NCBI RefSeq assembly: GCF_039542225.1
Contig: NZ_BAABHS010000016.1
Coordinates: 1 to 64,000, forward strand
Direction of reading: 5' to 3'
Length of the DNA: 64,000 bases
Source: Yinghuangia aomiensis
GTDB lineage: Bacteria; Actinomycetota; Actinomycetes; Streptomycetales; Streptomycetaceae
Below are positions 56,992-64,000 of this stretch, one piece after another. The notes under the pieces were generated by a model. That model saw only the letters and a list, made by a program, of their open reading frames with translations. It ran no database searches and was not told the DNA's origin. Position numbers and translations under genes: made by a program. The stretch's first letter is position 1. Each line of letters opens with the position of its first letter.

Positions 56992-58116
56992 ATGGCGACC
57001 TTCCGGGACGGCAGTAGTACCACCGCAACGGACATCCGCGATCTCGCGCCCACGACGCCCGTCCCCGCGTCCGCGAACCGCGGCACCGGCAACCCCACCG
57101 CCCCGCCCCAGCGGGACATCCACCACCGGCCCCGCACCGCGGACGTCGACTGGCCGTCCCTCGCCCATGCCTACGGCCCCGCCGACGACATGCCCGGTCT
57201 CCTGGCCGCGCTCCGCGTGCCCGACGCCGCCGCGCGCCGCCGCGCACGCCGTCGCCTGGCCGGAAGCGTGTTCCACCAAGGCGACCGCTACTCCGCGACC
57301 GCGCCGACCATCCCGCACCTGATCGCCGCAGCCGACGACCCCGGGACGCCCGACCGGGAGCGGATCCTGCGCCTCGTCGCGCTCCTCGCCGTCGGGTACG
57401 ACGACGCGCACATACCCGGCGGCTTCGACGCCGTCGGCCTGCGCGCGGAAGCCGCACGCATCGCCGCTCGCGACGTCGGCGAAGCCCGCCTGGCGATGGC
57501 CGCATGGGTCGCCGACGCACCCAACGACGACATCCGCGCCAACCGTGCCTATCTGCTCGACGTCCGCGACTTCGCCGCAGAACGCGACCAAGCGGCCTGG
57601 GCGCTCCGCTGCTACGACGAGGCCCTCGCCGGTGCGCCCGCCTACCGGCGGCTGCTCCGCGACCCCGACCCGTCCGTGCGCACCGCGGCCGCCTACCTCC
57701 TCGGCTGGTTCCCCGAGGACGCGGCCGCCACGATCCCGCTCCTCGCCGCCCGGGCCGCCGCCGACCCGGACGGTACGGCCGCCGCGACCGCGGCCCTCGC
57801 CGCGAGCCTCCTGGGCGGCGGAACAGCCGTGGCGCCGTGGGCCGTCCGCACCCTCGCCGACACGGCCGCGGCCGATCGCGAAGACCCGGCCACTCGACCC
57901 ACGGCAACCCGAGCCGCAGCCCTCGCCCTCACCCTCTCCGCGCCACCGCGTCCGGATGAGACCACCCAGCGCGCAGCCGCAATCCTCACCGACCTGCTCA
58001 CCCTGCCCGGCGCCGAGGATGCGCCGGGCCCCCGCGATGAAGTCCCCCGCCTGCCTTACTTGGACGGCGACTGGTCCGCACTGGCCGCGGCCGTACTCGG
58101 CCGGCCCGATTCCTGA
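56992..58116 (+). CDS. HEAT-like helical-repeat protein
   Basis: A 374-residue protein of alternating helices. After a disordered N-terminal 45 residues, repeats follow such as ADDMPGLLAALRVPDAAARRRARRRL, APTIPHLIAAADDP, LLRDPDPSVRTAAAYLLGWFPEDAAATIPLLAARAA. The D-P-D-P-S-V-R-x-A-A pattern is typical of HEAT repeats. Such proteins scaffold interactions and have no own catalysis. Start at ATG 56992. It lies just outside the Tn3 element, and before the insertion it faced the ECF41 sigma gene across a divergent spacer containing TGTCACA at 56947. Function unknown. Confidence 0.78.
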   Translation: MATFRDGSSTTATDIRDLAPTTPVPASANRGTGNPTAPPQRDIHHRPRTADVDWPSLAHAYGPADDMPGLLAALRVPDAAARRRARRRLAGSVFHQGDRYSATAPTIPHLIAAADDPGTPDRERILRLVALLAVGYDDAHIPGGFDAVGLRAEAARIAARDVGEARLAMAAWVADAPNDDIRANRAYLLDVRDFAAERDQAAWALRCYDEALAGAPAYRRLLRDPDPSVRTAAAYLLGWFPEDAAATIPLLAARAAADPDGTAAATAALAASLLGGGTAVAPWAVRTLADTAAADREDPATRPTATRAAALALTLSAPPRPDETTQRAAAILTDLLTLPGAEDAPGPRDEVPRLPYLDGDWSALAAAVLGRPDS

Positions 58117-58177
58117 GCGGACGCCTTCGACGCCGTTCCCGCCTCGGCGCCCGCCCCCGCCTCAGCCCGCCCCGGCC

Positions 58178-59107
58178 TCAGCCCGTCGCCGACGGCAGTC
58201 CCAGCAAAGCCCGCGTGTCCGCCGTCGTGGCGACCGGCCGTCCCACCGCCCGGGCCAGATCCGCCGCCTCGCGGACGAGTTCCGCGTTCGTGGCCTCGCG
58301 CAGTCCGGGGCCGGCGTGGTCTTCCAAACCGACGTGCAGGTGTCCGCCGAGTTCGAGGGTCAGCCGGGCGACGGGGGTCGCGAAGATGTCGCCGCCCATG
58401 ACCGCCGTCGACCAGGGCAGGCCGGTGCCGTCCAGCATGTCGAGGTAGGCGCGCAGGGCGGGCTCGGTGGGCGGGAGGCCGAACGACGGGCCCGCGGTGG
58501 TCTTTCCGAGGTAGCCGTACTCGCCGCCGAAGTACAGCTTGACCATGGCGCCGGCCGGGAGGCGCCCGGCGCGGTGCCACGCCAGCACGGCGCGCAGGAA
58601 GCCGGGCTCGTAGATGGCGAGGCTGGGTCCGAGGCGCAGTTGCGTGCACAGGTTCATCTGGTGGCGGATGTCGTCGTAGCTGTTGCTGTAGACGATGCCC
58701 CCGGTGGGGATGCCGTCCGCGTCGCAGCCGCCGAGGTTGACCGAACCGGGGTCGACGATGCCGATCTGCAGCCAGCCGCCCTTGGCGAGGAGTTCGACGT
58801 GCGCGAACGAGCCGGCCACGTCCGCCGCGTAGCCGACGGTCGGATAGATCAGCGTGTCCGGGCGTTCGGCGAACACCTGCCGCCAGGCGAGCAGGTAGCG
58901 CTCGGCGACTTCTTCGCGGGTGGGCGGCGGTGCGCCGGTGCTGCGGCCGGGCGTGTCGATGTGGTTGTGCAGGATCGCGGCGCCCGCCTCCAGGCAGGCG
59001 AGCGCGTCCCGGGCGATGCCGTCCGGGTCGCGTGGCGCACGCGGGTTGATGCCGTTGAGCGCGGCCTCGATGATCACCGCGTGGGACTGCTCGGACGGGA
59101 CGGACAC
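58178..59107 (-). CDS. BKACE-family protein (beta-keto acid cleavage enzyme, DUF849)
   Basis: A 309-residue TIM-barrel Zn-dependent Claisen-type cleavage enzyme, which splits beta-keto acids with acetyl-CoA. Hallmarks: VIIEAALNGINPRAPRDP, GAAILHNHIDTPG (H-x-H metal pair), PTREEVAERY, GGHLHVGLEDHAGPG (H and E ligands). The GTG at 59105-59107 follows AGGAGGCTTC. It could cleave 3-keto-5-aminohexanoate (lysine fermentation) or another amino-acid-derived keto acid; the active-site pocket cannot be typed by eye. It is divergent from an amino-acid permease gene. Confidence 0.92.
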   Translation of the reverse strand: MSVPSEQSHAVIIEAALNGINPRAPRDPDGIARDALACLEAGAAILHNHIDTPGRSTGAPPPTREEVAERYLLAWRQVFAERPDTLIYPTVGYAADVAGSFAHVELLAKGGWLQIGIVDPGSVNLGGCDADGIPTGGIVYSNSYDDIRHQMNLCTQLRLGPSLAIYEPGFLRAVLAWHRAGRLPAGAMVKLYFGGEYGYLGKTTAGPSFGLPPTEPALRAYLDMLDGTGLPWSTAVMGGDIFATPVARLTLELGGHLHVGLEDHAGPGLREATNAELVREAADLARAVGRPVATTADTRALLGLPSATG

Positions 59108-59520
59108 GAAGCCTCCTGCTGGTGCGAAGGACGCGCTGCCGACCGCGACGGCGCGGCCCTGCATCACGCCGGGACCGTACGGTACGGCGCGTGCGGATGC
59201 CAGAGCCCGGCCCCCCGTCCCATGGCCTGAGCCGACCCGCCCCCCGTCCCCGAACCTCCCAGACCCCCCACCCCCTGTCTCCGGAATTTCCGCCGCGTCC
59301 TCAACGCCCCCTCATCGCCCCCAGAGCCCCAGGAGTAACACCAACCCCACCTATGACACTCATCCCTCCACCCCCTCCACTTGCGTCCTTCCCCACCCTC
59401 CCCAATGATGCAACCGTGGATACAAACCGGGCCAAATAGGGCAATATCCGCCTACTTGTTTCGCGGCCGCCCGGCCCGGATCCGGACTCTGCCCCAGTCG
59501 TGAAGGCGGAAGGAGCCCTC
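59108..59520. other. Divergent intergenic region with C-rich/G-rich tract
   Basis: This 413-bp spacer separates the BKACE gene (minus) and the permease operon (plus). From 59235 to 59276 the plus strand has C runs (CCCCCC, CCCC, CCC, CCCCCC, CCCCC), so the BKACE leader RNA would be G-rich with quadruplex potential. From about 59395 to 59460 it becomes AT-richer (GGGCCAAATAGGGCAATATCC), a likely promoter zone for the permease. No gene or clear palindrome was found. Confidence 0.55.
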
Positions 59521-61014
59521 GTGGCATCAATGGACGCGCCCGCAGGCCGAACAGCGGGCCGCAAGACCGCCGCCCACGCCGGTCCGAAGCTCAACGCCAT
59601 TTCGTGGCTCGCCCTCGCGCTGATGACCACCAGCTCGGTGGCCTCCCTGCGTGCCGCGCCGACGATGGCCGTCTACGGCCTCGCCTGCGTCTTCCTCTAC
59701 CTGGTCCCCGCGATCGTGTTCCTGCTGCCGACCTCGCTGGTCTCCGCGGAACTCGCGTCCGGCTGGTCCGGGGGCGTGTACCGGTGGGTCGCCGAAGGGC
59801 TGTCGAAGCCGCTCGGGTTCCTCGCCGTGTGGTGCCAGTTCGCGATGACGATCTTCTACTACCCGAGCCTGCTCGCCTACGTGGCCAGCACATTCGCGTA
59901 CGTCGTCAACCCCGACCTGGCCAGCAGCGGCCTCTATACGGCGATCGTCATCGTCGTCACGTACTGGCTCGGCGTATTCGTGTCCTCGCGCGGCACAAAG
60001 ACCGTCGCGGGCCTGTCCAGCATGGGCCTGATCATCGGCACGTTGATCCCCGGCCTGATCCTGATCGTCCTCGGCGCCGTGTTCCTCGGCCAGGGCAACC
60101 CGTCGGCCGCGCCGATGAATTCGGACCACATCCTGCCGCCGTGGACCGGCCTCGCCAGCCTGGTGCTCATCGTCAACAACTTCCTGAGCTACTCGGGCAT
60201 GGAGATGAACGCCGTCCACGTCTCCTCGCTGCGCAAGCCCGCCAAGGAGTTCCCGAAGGCGATGTTCCTGGCCACCGGCCTGGTGCTGCTCATCTTCATC
60301 CTCCCCGCGCTCGCGATCAGCTGGGTCGTGCCGTCGTCGAGCCTGTCGCTGACCGCGGGCGTGATGCAGGCGTTCGACGCGTTCTTCGCCTACTTCAACG
60401 TCACCTGGCTGACCCCGATCCTCGGCCTGATGCTCATCGCCGCGGCCCTCGGCGGCATGCTGACCTGGCTGGCCGGCCCGTCCAAGGGCCTGCTGGCGAT
60501 CAGCCGCGAAGAGGGCTACCTGCCGCCGTTCTTCCAGCAGCTCAACAAGCACGGCGTGCAGCAGAACATCCTGGTCACCCAGGGCTTCGTCACCACCGGC
60601 ATCGCGCTGCTGTACGCGTTCATCCCGGACGTGTCCAGCGCCTACTGGATCCTGTCCGTCATCACCACGCAGGTCTACCTCATCGTCTACCTGCTGATGT
60701 TCGTCGCCGCGCTCCGGCTGCGCCGCAACAAGCCCGACCACCCGCGCGGCTTCCGCGCCCCGTGGCTGCCGGTGCTGTGCGTCGTCGGCTTCGTCGCGTC
60801 GGCCGCCGCCATGATCATCGGGTTCGTGCCGCCGTCCCAGTACGGCTCCGGCAGCCTCATCTCCTACCTCTTCATCGTCGGCGGCGGCCTGGTCATCGTG
60901 GGCCTGCTCATCCCGTACCTGTTCCTCAGGTTCCGCAAGCCCAGCTGGAAACGCCCGGACACCGAATGGAAGGCCGGCGTCGGCACCGTCACCGAAGGCG
61001 AGGCGCAGGCATGA
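59521..61014 (+). CDS. Amino acid permease (APC superfamily)
   Basis: A 497-residue membrane transporter with about twelve helices. It begins after a short tail with LNAISWLALALMTTSSVASLRAAP, followed by SLVSAELASGWSGGVYRWVAEG, the typical APC helix 1-2 region. Mid-protein FLSYSGMEMNAVHVSSLRKPAKEFPKA resembles glutamate/GABA and related antiporters (GadC/YjeM-like branch). The GTG at 59521 follows GGAAGGAG. Its stop overlaps the ATG of the small membrane protein gene (ATGA). Substrate probably an amino acid or its decarboxylation product. Confidence 0.93.
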   Translation: MASMDAPAGRTAGRKTAAHAGPKLNAISWLALALMTTSSVASLRAAPTMAVYGLACVFLYLVPAIVFLLPTSLVSAELASGWSGGVYRWVAEGLSKPLGFLAVWCQFAMTIFYYPSLLAYVASTFAYVVNPDLASSGLYTAIVIVVTYWLGVFVSSRGTKTVAGLSSMGLIIGTLIPGLILIVLGAVFLGQGNPSAAPMNSDHILPPWTGLASLVLIVNNFLSYSGMEMNAVHVSSLRKPAKEFPKAMFLATGLVLLIFILPALAISWVVPSSSLSLTAGVMQAFDAFFAYFNVTWLTPILGLMLIAAALGGMLTWLAGPSKGLLAISREEGYLPPFFQQLNKHGVQQNILVTQGFVTTGIALLYAFIPDVSSAYWILSVITTQVYLIVYLLMFVAALRLRRNKPDHPRGFRAPWLPVLCVVGFVASAAAMIIGFVPPSQYGSGSLISYLFIVGGGLVIVGLLIPYLFLRFRKPSWKRPDTEWKAGVGTVTEGEAQA

Positions 61015-61508
61015 ACACCGGAAGCCCCGAGAAGACCCACCACCACCTCGGCGAAGACGTCGACCACGCGGGCCACGTCGACACCGGCGTCATGAGCCGC
61101 CGCTGGATCTACATCGGCGCGGTCGTCATCCTGGTCGGCATCCTCGTCGCCGGACTCGTGTCGTGGAGCAACATCAAGGCCACCAACGAGGCCACGAACA
61201 AGGCGAACCAGCTCAAGAACTCGCTGGCCGCCGCCGGCCTCCCGGTCCCGACCACGGACCAGATCGTCCGCGTCCTCGGCACCGACGGCGGCGCCGTCTG
61301 CGCGGACCCCGCCACCGCACTGCGCAACGGGATCGACCGGGTCGGCCTCACCAACGGGGCCGCCGGCCCGGGGCAGCGCCCCACCATCGGCGCCCCGGGC
61401 GTCGTCAACGCCGAACGCATCGTCCTGCAGACCTACTGCCCCTCCAAGGTCGACGACTTCGAGGACCAGGTCCGCCACCTCAAGTTCGACGACGTCGCCA
61501 ACTCCTGA
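61011..61508 (+). CDS. Small membrane-anchored protein, permease partner (unknown function)
   Basis: A 165-residue protein with a His-rich N-terminus (EKTHHHLGEDVDHAGH), one transmembrane helix at about residues 31-52 (RRWIYIGAVVILVGILVAGLVS) and an extracytoplasmic part containing two cysteines (GAVCADPATALR; TYCPSKVDD) that could form a disulfide. The ATG overlaps the permease stop (ATGA), so the two proteins are made together. It may be a subunit or helper of the permease. I know no named family. The His-rich tail could bind metal (inference). Confidence 0.75.
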   Translation: MNTGSPEKTHHHLGEDVDHAGHVDTGVMSRRWIYIGAVVILVGILVAGLVSWSNIKATNEATNKANQLKNSLAAAGLPVPTTDQIVRVLGTDGGAVCADPATALRNGIDRVGLTNGAAGPGQRPTIGAPGVVNAERIVLQTYCPSKVDDFEDQVRHLKFDDVANS

Positions 61509-61575
61509 CGCGGCCTGCGTCGGCCCCCGCACCCCCGCCGCACCGACCGCCCGCACCGGAAGGACCACCCCCCGC

Positions 61576-62958
61576 ATGACCACCGCGCCCGGCAGGCAGG
61601 CCCCCACCACCCAGGACCTGGCCCGCCGCATCCACGAGCAGATGGCCCGCACCAAGCAGGACCTCGCCACGCTCGTCGGCTTCAAATCCGTCGCCGACCC
61701 GCGCCAGTTCCCGCCGGAAGAGTGCGAGAAGACCGCGCAGTTCGTCGCCGACGCGTTCCGCGAGGTCGGCTTCGCCGACGTCCGCCTCGACCCCACCCCC
61801 GACGGCAGCAAAGCCGTCGTCGGCGAACGCCCCGGCCCGCCCGGCGCCCCCACCGTCCTGCTCTACTGCCACTACGACGTCCAGCCGCCGCTCGACGACG
61901 CCGCCTGGCACACCCCGCCGTTCGAACTCACCGAGAAGGACGGCCGCTGGTACGGGCGCGGCGCCGCAGACTGCAAGGGCAACATCGCCATGCACCTGAC
62001 CGCGCTCCGCGCGCTCGGCGACAACATCCCCGTCACGCTGCGCCTGGTCGCGGAAGGCTCCGAGGAACAAGGCACCGCGGGCCTGGACAACTACGTCCCG
62101 CAGCACCCCGACGTCCTGCGCGCCGACGCCATCCTGGTCTGCGACACCGGCAACGCCGCCGTCGGCACCCCCACCCTCACCACCACGCTGCGCGGCATCG
62201 CGAACGTCGTCGTCCACGTCGAGACGCTGCAGAGCGCCGTGCACTCCGGCATGTTCGGCGGACCCGCACCCGACGCCCTGGGTGCGCTGATCGCGATGCT
62301 CGCCTCGCTGCGCAACGCCGACGGCATGACCGCGATCGACGGGCTGGCCAACGACCAGGTGTGGGACGGCGAACCGTACGAAGAAGCCCAGTTCCGGGCG
62401 GACGCGGGCGTCCTCGACGGGGTTGGCCTCGTCCCCGGCGGCACCGTGGCCGACCTGGTGTGGGCGCGCCCCGCGGTCACCGTCCTCGGCATCGACTGCC
62501 CGCCGGTCGTCGGCTCCTCGGCGTCCGTGCCGCCCAAGGCCAGCGCCCGGATCAGCCTGCGCGTCCCGCCCGGCGTCGACGCCGACGAGGCGCTCGGCAA
62601 GCTCACCGACCACCTCAAGGCCCACGCGCCGTGGGGCGTCCGCCTCGCCTTCGAACCCGAGGAATCGGGGCAGCCGTTCAAGGCCGTCATGAGCGGGCCC
62701 GCCTACCACGCCCTCCAGGAGGCGCTCGAGGAGGCGTACGGTAAACCCATGACGACCGTCGGCCAGGGCGGCTCGATCCCGCTGTGCACGATCCTGCACC
62801 GCGTCTTCCCCGAGGCGGAGATCGCCCTCATGGGGGTGGAAGAACCCAAGTGCCTCATCCACGCCCCCAACGAGAGCGTGGACCCGAGCGAGATCGAGCA
62901 CATGGCGCTCGCCGAAGCGCTGTTCCTGCTGAAGTACCCGGCGGCGGCAGCCGGCTGA
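61576..62958 (+). CDS. M20-family metallopeptidase (dipeptidase / acetylornithine-deacetylase-like)
   Basis: A 460-residue zinc peptidase of the M20 clan, with catalytic core and lid domains. Metal ligands are visible: LYCHYDVQPP (H-x-D), GRGAADCKGNI (bridging Asp), GSEEQGT (general base Glu and Glu ligand), LVCDTGN, and a final His in MTTVGQGGSIPLCTILHRVFPEAEI plus LIHAPNES. The ATG at 61576 lies 67 bp after the small membrane protein. In the operon it probably hydrolyses a dipeptide or amidated amino acid imported by the permease (inference). Confidence 0.94.
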   Translation: MTTAPGRQAPTTQDLARRIHEQMARTKQDLATLVGFKSVADPRQFPPEECEKTAQFVADAFREVGFADVRLDPTPDGSKAVVGERPGPPGAPTVLLYCHYDVQPPLDDAAWHTPPFELTEKDGRWYGRGAADCKGNIAMHLTALRALGDNIPVTLRLVAEGSEEQGTAGLDNYVPQHPDVLRADAILVCDTGNAAVGTPTLTTTLRGIANVVVHVETLQSAVHSGMFGGPAPDALGALIAMLASLRNADGMTAIDGLANDQVWDGEPYEEAQFRADAGVLDGVGLVPGGTVADLVWARPAVTVLGIDCPPVVGSSASVPPKASARISLRVPPGVDADEALGKLTDHLKAHAPWGVRLAFEPEESGQPFKAVMSGPAYHALQEALEEAYGKPMTTVGQGGSIPLCTILHRVFPEAEIALMGVEEPKCLIHAPNESVDPSEIEHMALAEALFLLKYPAAAAG

Positions 62959-62968
62959 CCGGGCCCGT

Positions 62969-64000
62969 ATGACCGATACCCCGACCTCGCAGGAGGGCTG
63001 GCTCCCGCCGGCCCTCCTGCGGGCGGTGTGGGCACAGCCGGGACGGCTGGCCGAAGTGATGGCGCTGTTCGCGGTACGCCACCTCGGCGCGGGCGCCGCC
63101 GCGTCCGCCCACGCCCGCCTCGAAAGCCGCGACGGCCGCACCGACGCCGAACTCGACGACGACGCCGTCCGCCACGGCACCCTGGTCACCGTCACCGAAG
63201 GCGCCTTCGTCGGCGGCCCGTTCCTGGCCTTCATCCCGGTCGCGTTCTGCGCCGCGCTGCTCGGCCAGGCCCGCATGGTCCTCGAAATCGCCGCCCTCCA
63301 CGGCCGCGACACCCGCAGCGACGCCCGCGCCGCCGACCTCCTGGTCCTGCAAGGCGCCTACCCCGACACCCTGCGAGCCGGCGCCGCCCTGGCCGCGGTC
63401 CGCGCCCAGGCCACGGCCACGCCCGACGCGGTGGCGGGGGAGGAGCCCGGGGAGGAACCGGCCGCGCAGGCCGCACGACCGACGGACCAACCGCCGGGGG
63501 AACCCGAGGACGCCGGGGAAAGCGGAGAGGCGGGAGACGCCGCCGAACCCGGAGAGGCCGCCAAGCCCGCCAAACCCCGCCTCACCGAGCGCTTCGGCGC
63601 CCTCATGCGGATGGCCGCCGTCCTCGGCCTGATCACCCCCGAACCGGGCCCCCGCGGCCGTCTGCGCCGCATCCTCAGCTGGGTCTACGTGGCCGTGCTG
63701 ATCGTCGTCGGCTTCGCCGTCCCGCTCGTGTGGATCCCCGCCATGGGCTACGGCTACGAACGCGCCACGCCCGCCCTCGGCCGCCGTGCCGTCGCCTACT
63801 ACACCGGCGCGGCCCCCGACGCCGGCGACAGCGCTCCCCTCGTCGTCGGCCGCGGCTTCGACCCCATCGGCGTCGTCACCTTCATCCGCACCCTCGCCGC
63901 CGCCGCCGTCCCGCTCGCCGCGGTCGGCTTCGTCGTCCTGGCCGACATCCGCATCGGCGACAGCAACCTTGCCGCCGCCGGCGTCGCCATCGTCGTGGCC
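62969..64000 (+). CDS. Membrane protein, 3' end beyond the window
   Basis: An open frame from the ATG at 62969, 10 bp after the M20 stop, continues without a stop to the window edge (344 codons). The N-terminal part reads WLPPALLRAVWAQPGRLAEVMALFAVRHLG, with a hydrophobic stretch FLAFIPVAFCAALLGQARMVLEIAALHG. A low-complexity acidic Glu/Gly/Pro linker (about residues 153-195) leads to at least two further transmembrane segments (WVYVAVLIVVGFAVPLVWIP; FIRTLAAAAVPLAAVGFVVLA). The layout resembles actinomycete membrane proteins of unknown function downstream of transport operons. Confidence 0.75.
   Translation, partial: MTDTPTSQEGWLPPALLRAVWAQPGRLAEVMALFAVRHLGAGAAASAHARLESRDGRTDAELDDDAVRHGTLVTVTEGAFVGGPFLAFIPVAFCAALLGQARMVLEIAALHGRDTRSDARAADLLVLQGAYPDTLRAGAALAAVRAQATATPDAVAGEEPGEEPAAQAARPTDQPPGEPEDAGESGEAGDAAEPGEAAKPAKPRLTERFGALMRMAAVLGLITPEPGPRGRLRRILSWVYVAVLIVVGFAVPLVWIPAMGYGYERATPALGRRAVAYYTGAAPDAGDSAPLVVGRGFDPIGVVTFIRTLAAAAVPLAAVGFVVLADIRIGDSNLAAAGVAIVVA

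Noticed and set aside
1..64000. CRISPR array, tRNA or rRNA genes
   Set aside because: No regularly spaced repeats, no tRNA-like cloverleaf with conserved TTCGA loop and no rRNA segments were noticed on reading. A covariance-model scan would be needed to exclude a tRNA fully.

Overview
The window is very GC-rich (roughly 70-75% G+C, with G or C at almost every third codon position) and has many GTG starts and short convergent or divergent gene pairs. Its gene content is typical of a filamentous actinomycete: F420-type oxidoreductases, a SARP/AfsR-like regulator, an ECF41 sigma factor, a DUF574-type SAM methyltransferase, a poly-gamma-glutamate hydrolase, and a class Ia ribonucleotide reductase behind a cobalamin riboswitch. 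This fits Streptomyces or a close relative in the Streptomycetales. Species and genus cannot be fixed from the sequence alone. I saw no rRNA, tRNA or CRISPR array.

Layout. 1-172: edge fragment of an IS982-like transposase. 243-6831: a degradative-looking block with an AmiC-like binding protein, an LLM-type oxidoreductase, two amidohydrolase_2 enzymes, an SDR and a TetR regulator with a 36-bp palindromic operator. 7024-16334: a uracil-DNA glycosylase, a Tat-exported poly-gamma-glutamate hydrolase, a 1,079-residue SARP regulator, an SDR, a divergent XRE-cupin/EamA pair, an SMP-30 lactonase and an exported glycerophosphodiesterase. 16475-23695: acyl-CoA carboxylase beta subunit, a quinone oxidoreductase-like enzyme, a GNAT, a PF10118-type hydrolase, and a translationally coupled M24 peptidase/EphD-like fusion behind a perfect inverted repeat. 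23845-27699: NrdR boxes, cobalamin riboswitch and nrdAB. 27848-32900: small oxidoreductase, epoxide hydrolase, and a three-gene operon (SRPBCC, DUF4166, TetR) whose promoter carries two TTGAGCG-type operators. 32993-43xxx: HAD phosphatase, two tandem ATP-grasp ligases bridged by a 41-codon frame, a DMT exporter, a MOSC protein, a methyltransferase, small secreted and membrane proteins, a GPP34 protein and a YgiC/YgiB-like pair. 44375-50628: SDR-GNAT pair, L,D-transpeptidase, spermidine synthase-like protein and a ClC channel. 50708-51750: ECF41 sigma factor with a textbook autoregulated promoter. 51776-56934: an apparently complete Tn3-family transposon. 56992-64000: a HEAT-like protein, a BKACE enzyme, and an operon of amino-acid permease, small membrane protein, M20 peptidase and a truncated membrane protein.

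How the parts work together. The clearest integrated units are: (i) the nrdAB operon, where NrdR boxes and a B12 riboswitch would switch off the oxygen-dependent reductase when the B12-dependent enzyme can work; (ii) the TetR-amidohydrolase-SDR operon facing an LLM-amidohydrolase operon; (iii) the self-regulated SRPBCC-DUF4166-TetR operon; (iv) the Tn3 transposon with 38-bp ends, 5-bp target duplication, transposase, an unknown passenger, and a tyrosine recombinase next to an inverted-repeat/direct-repeat resolution site. The transposon landed only about 20 bp upstream of the -35 element of the ECF41 promoter and left that promoter intact. The most speculative possible new system is the ATP-grasp pair with a small coupled reading frame between the two enzymes.
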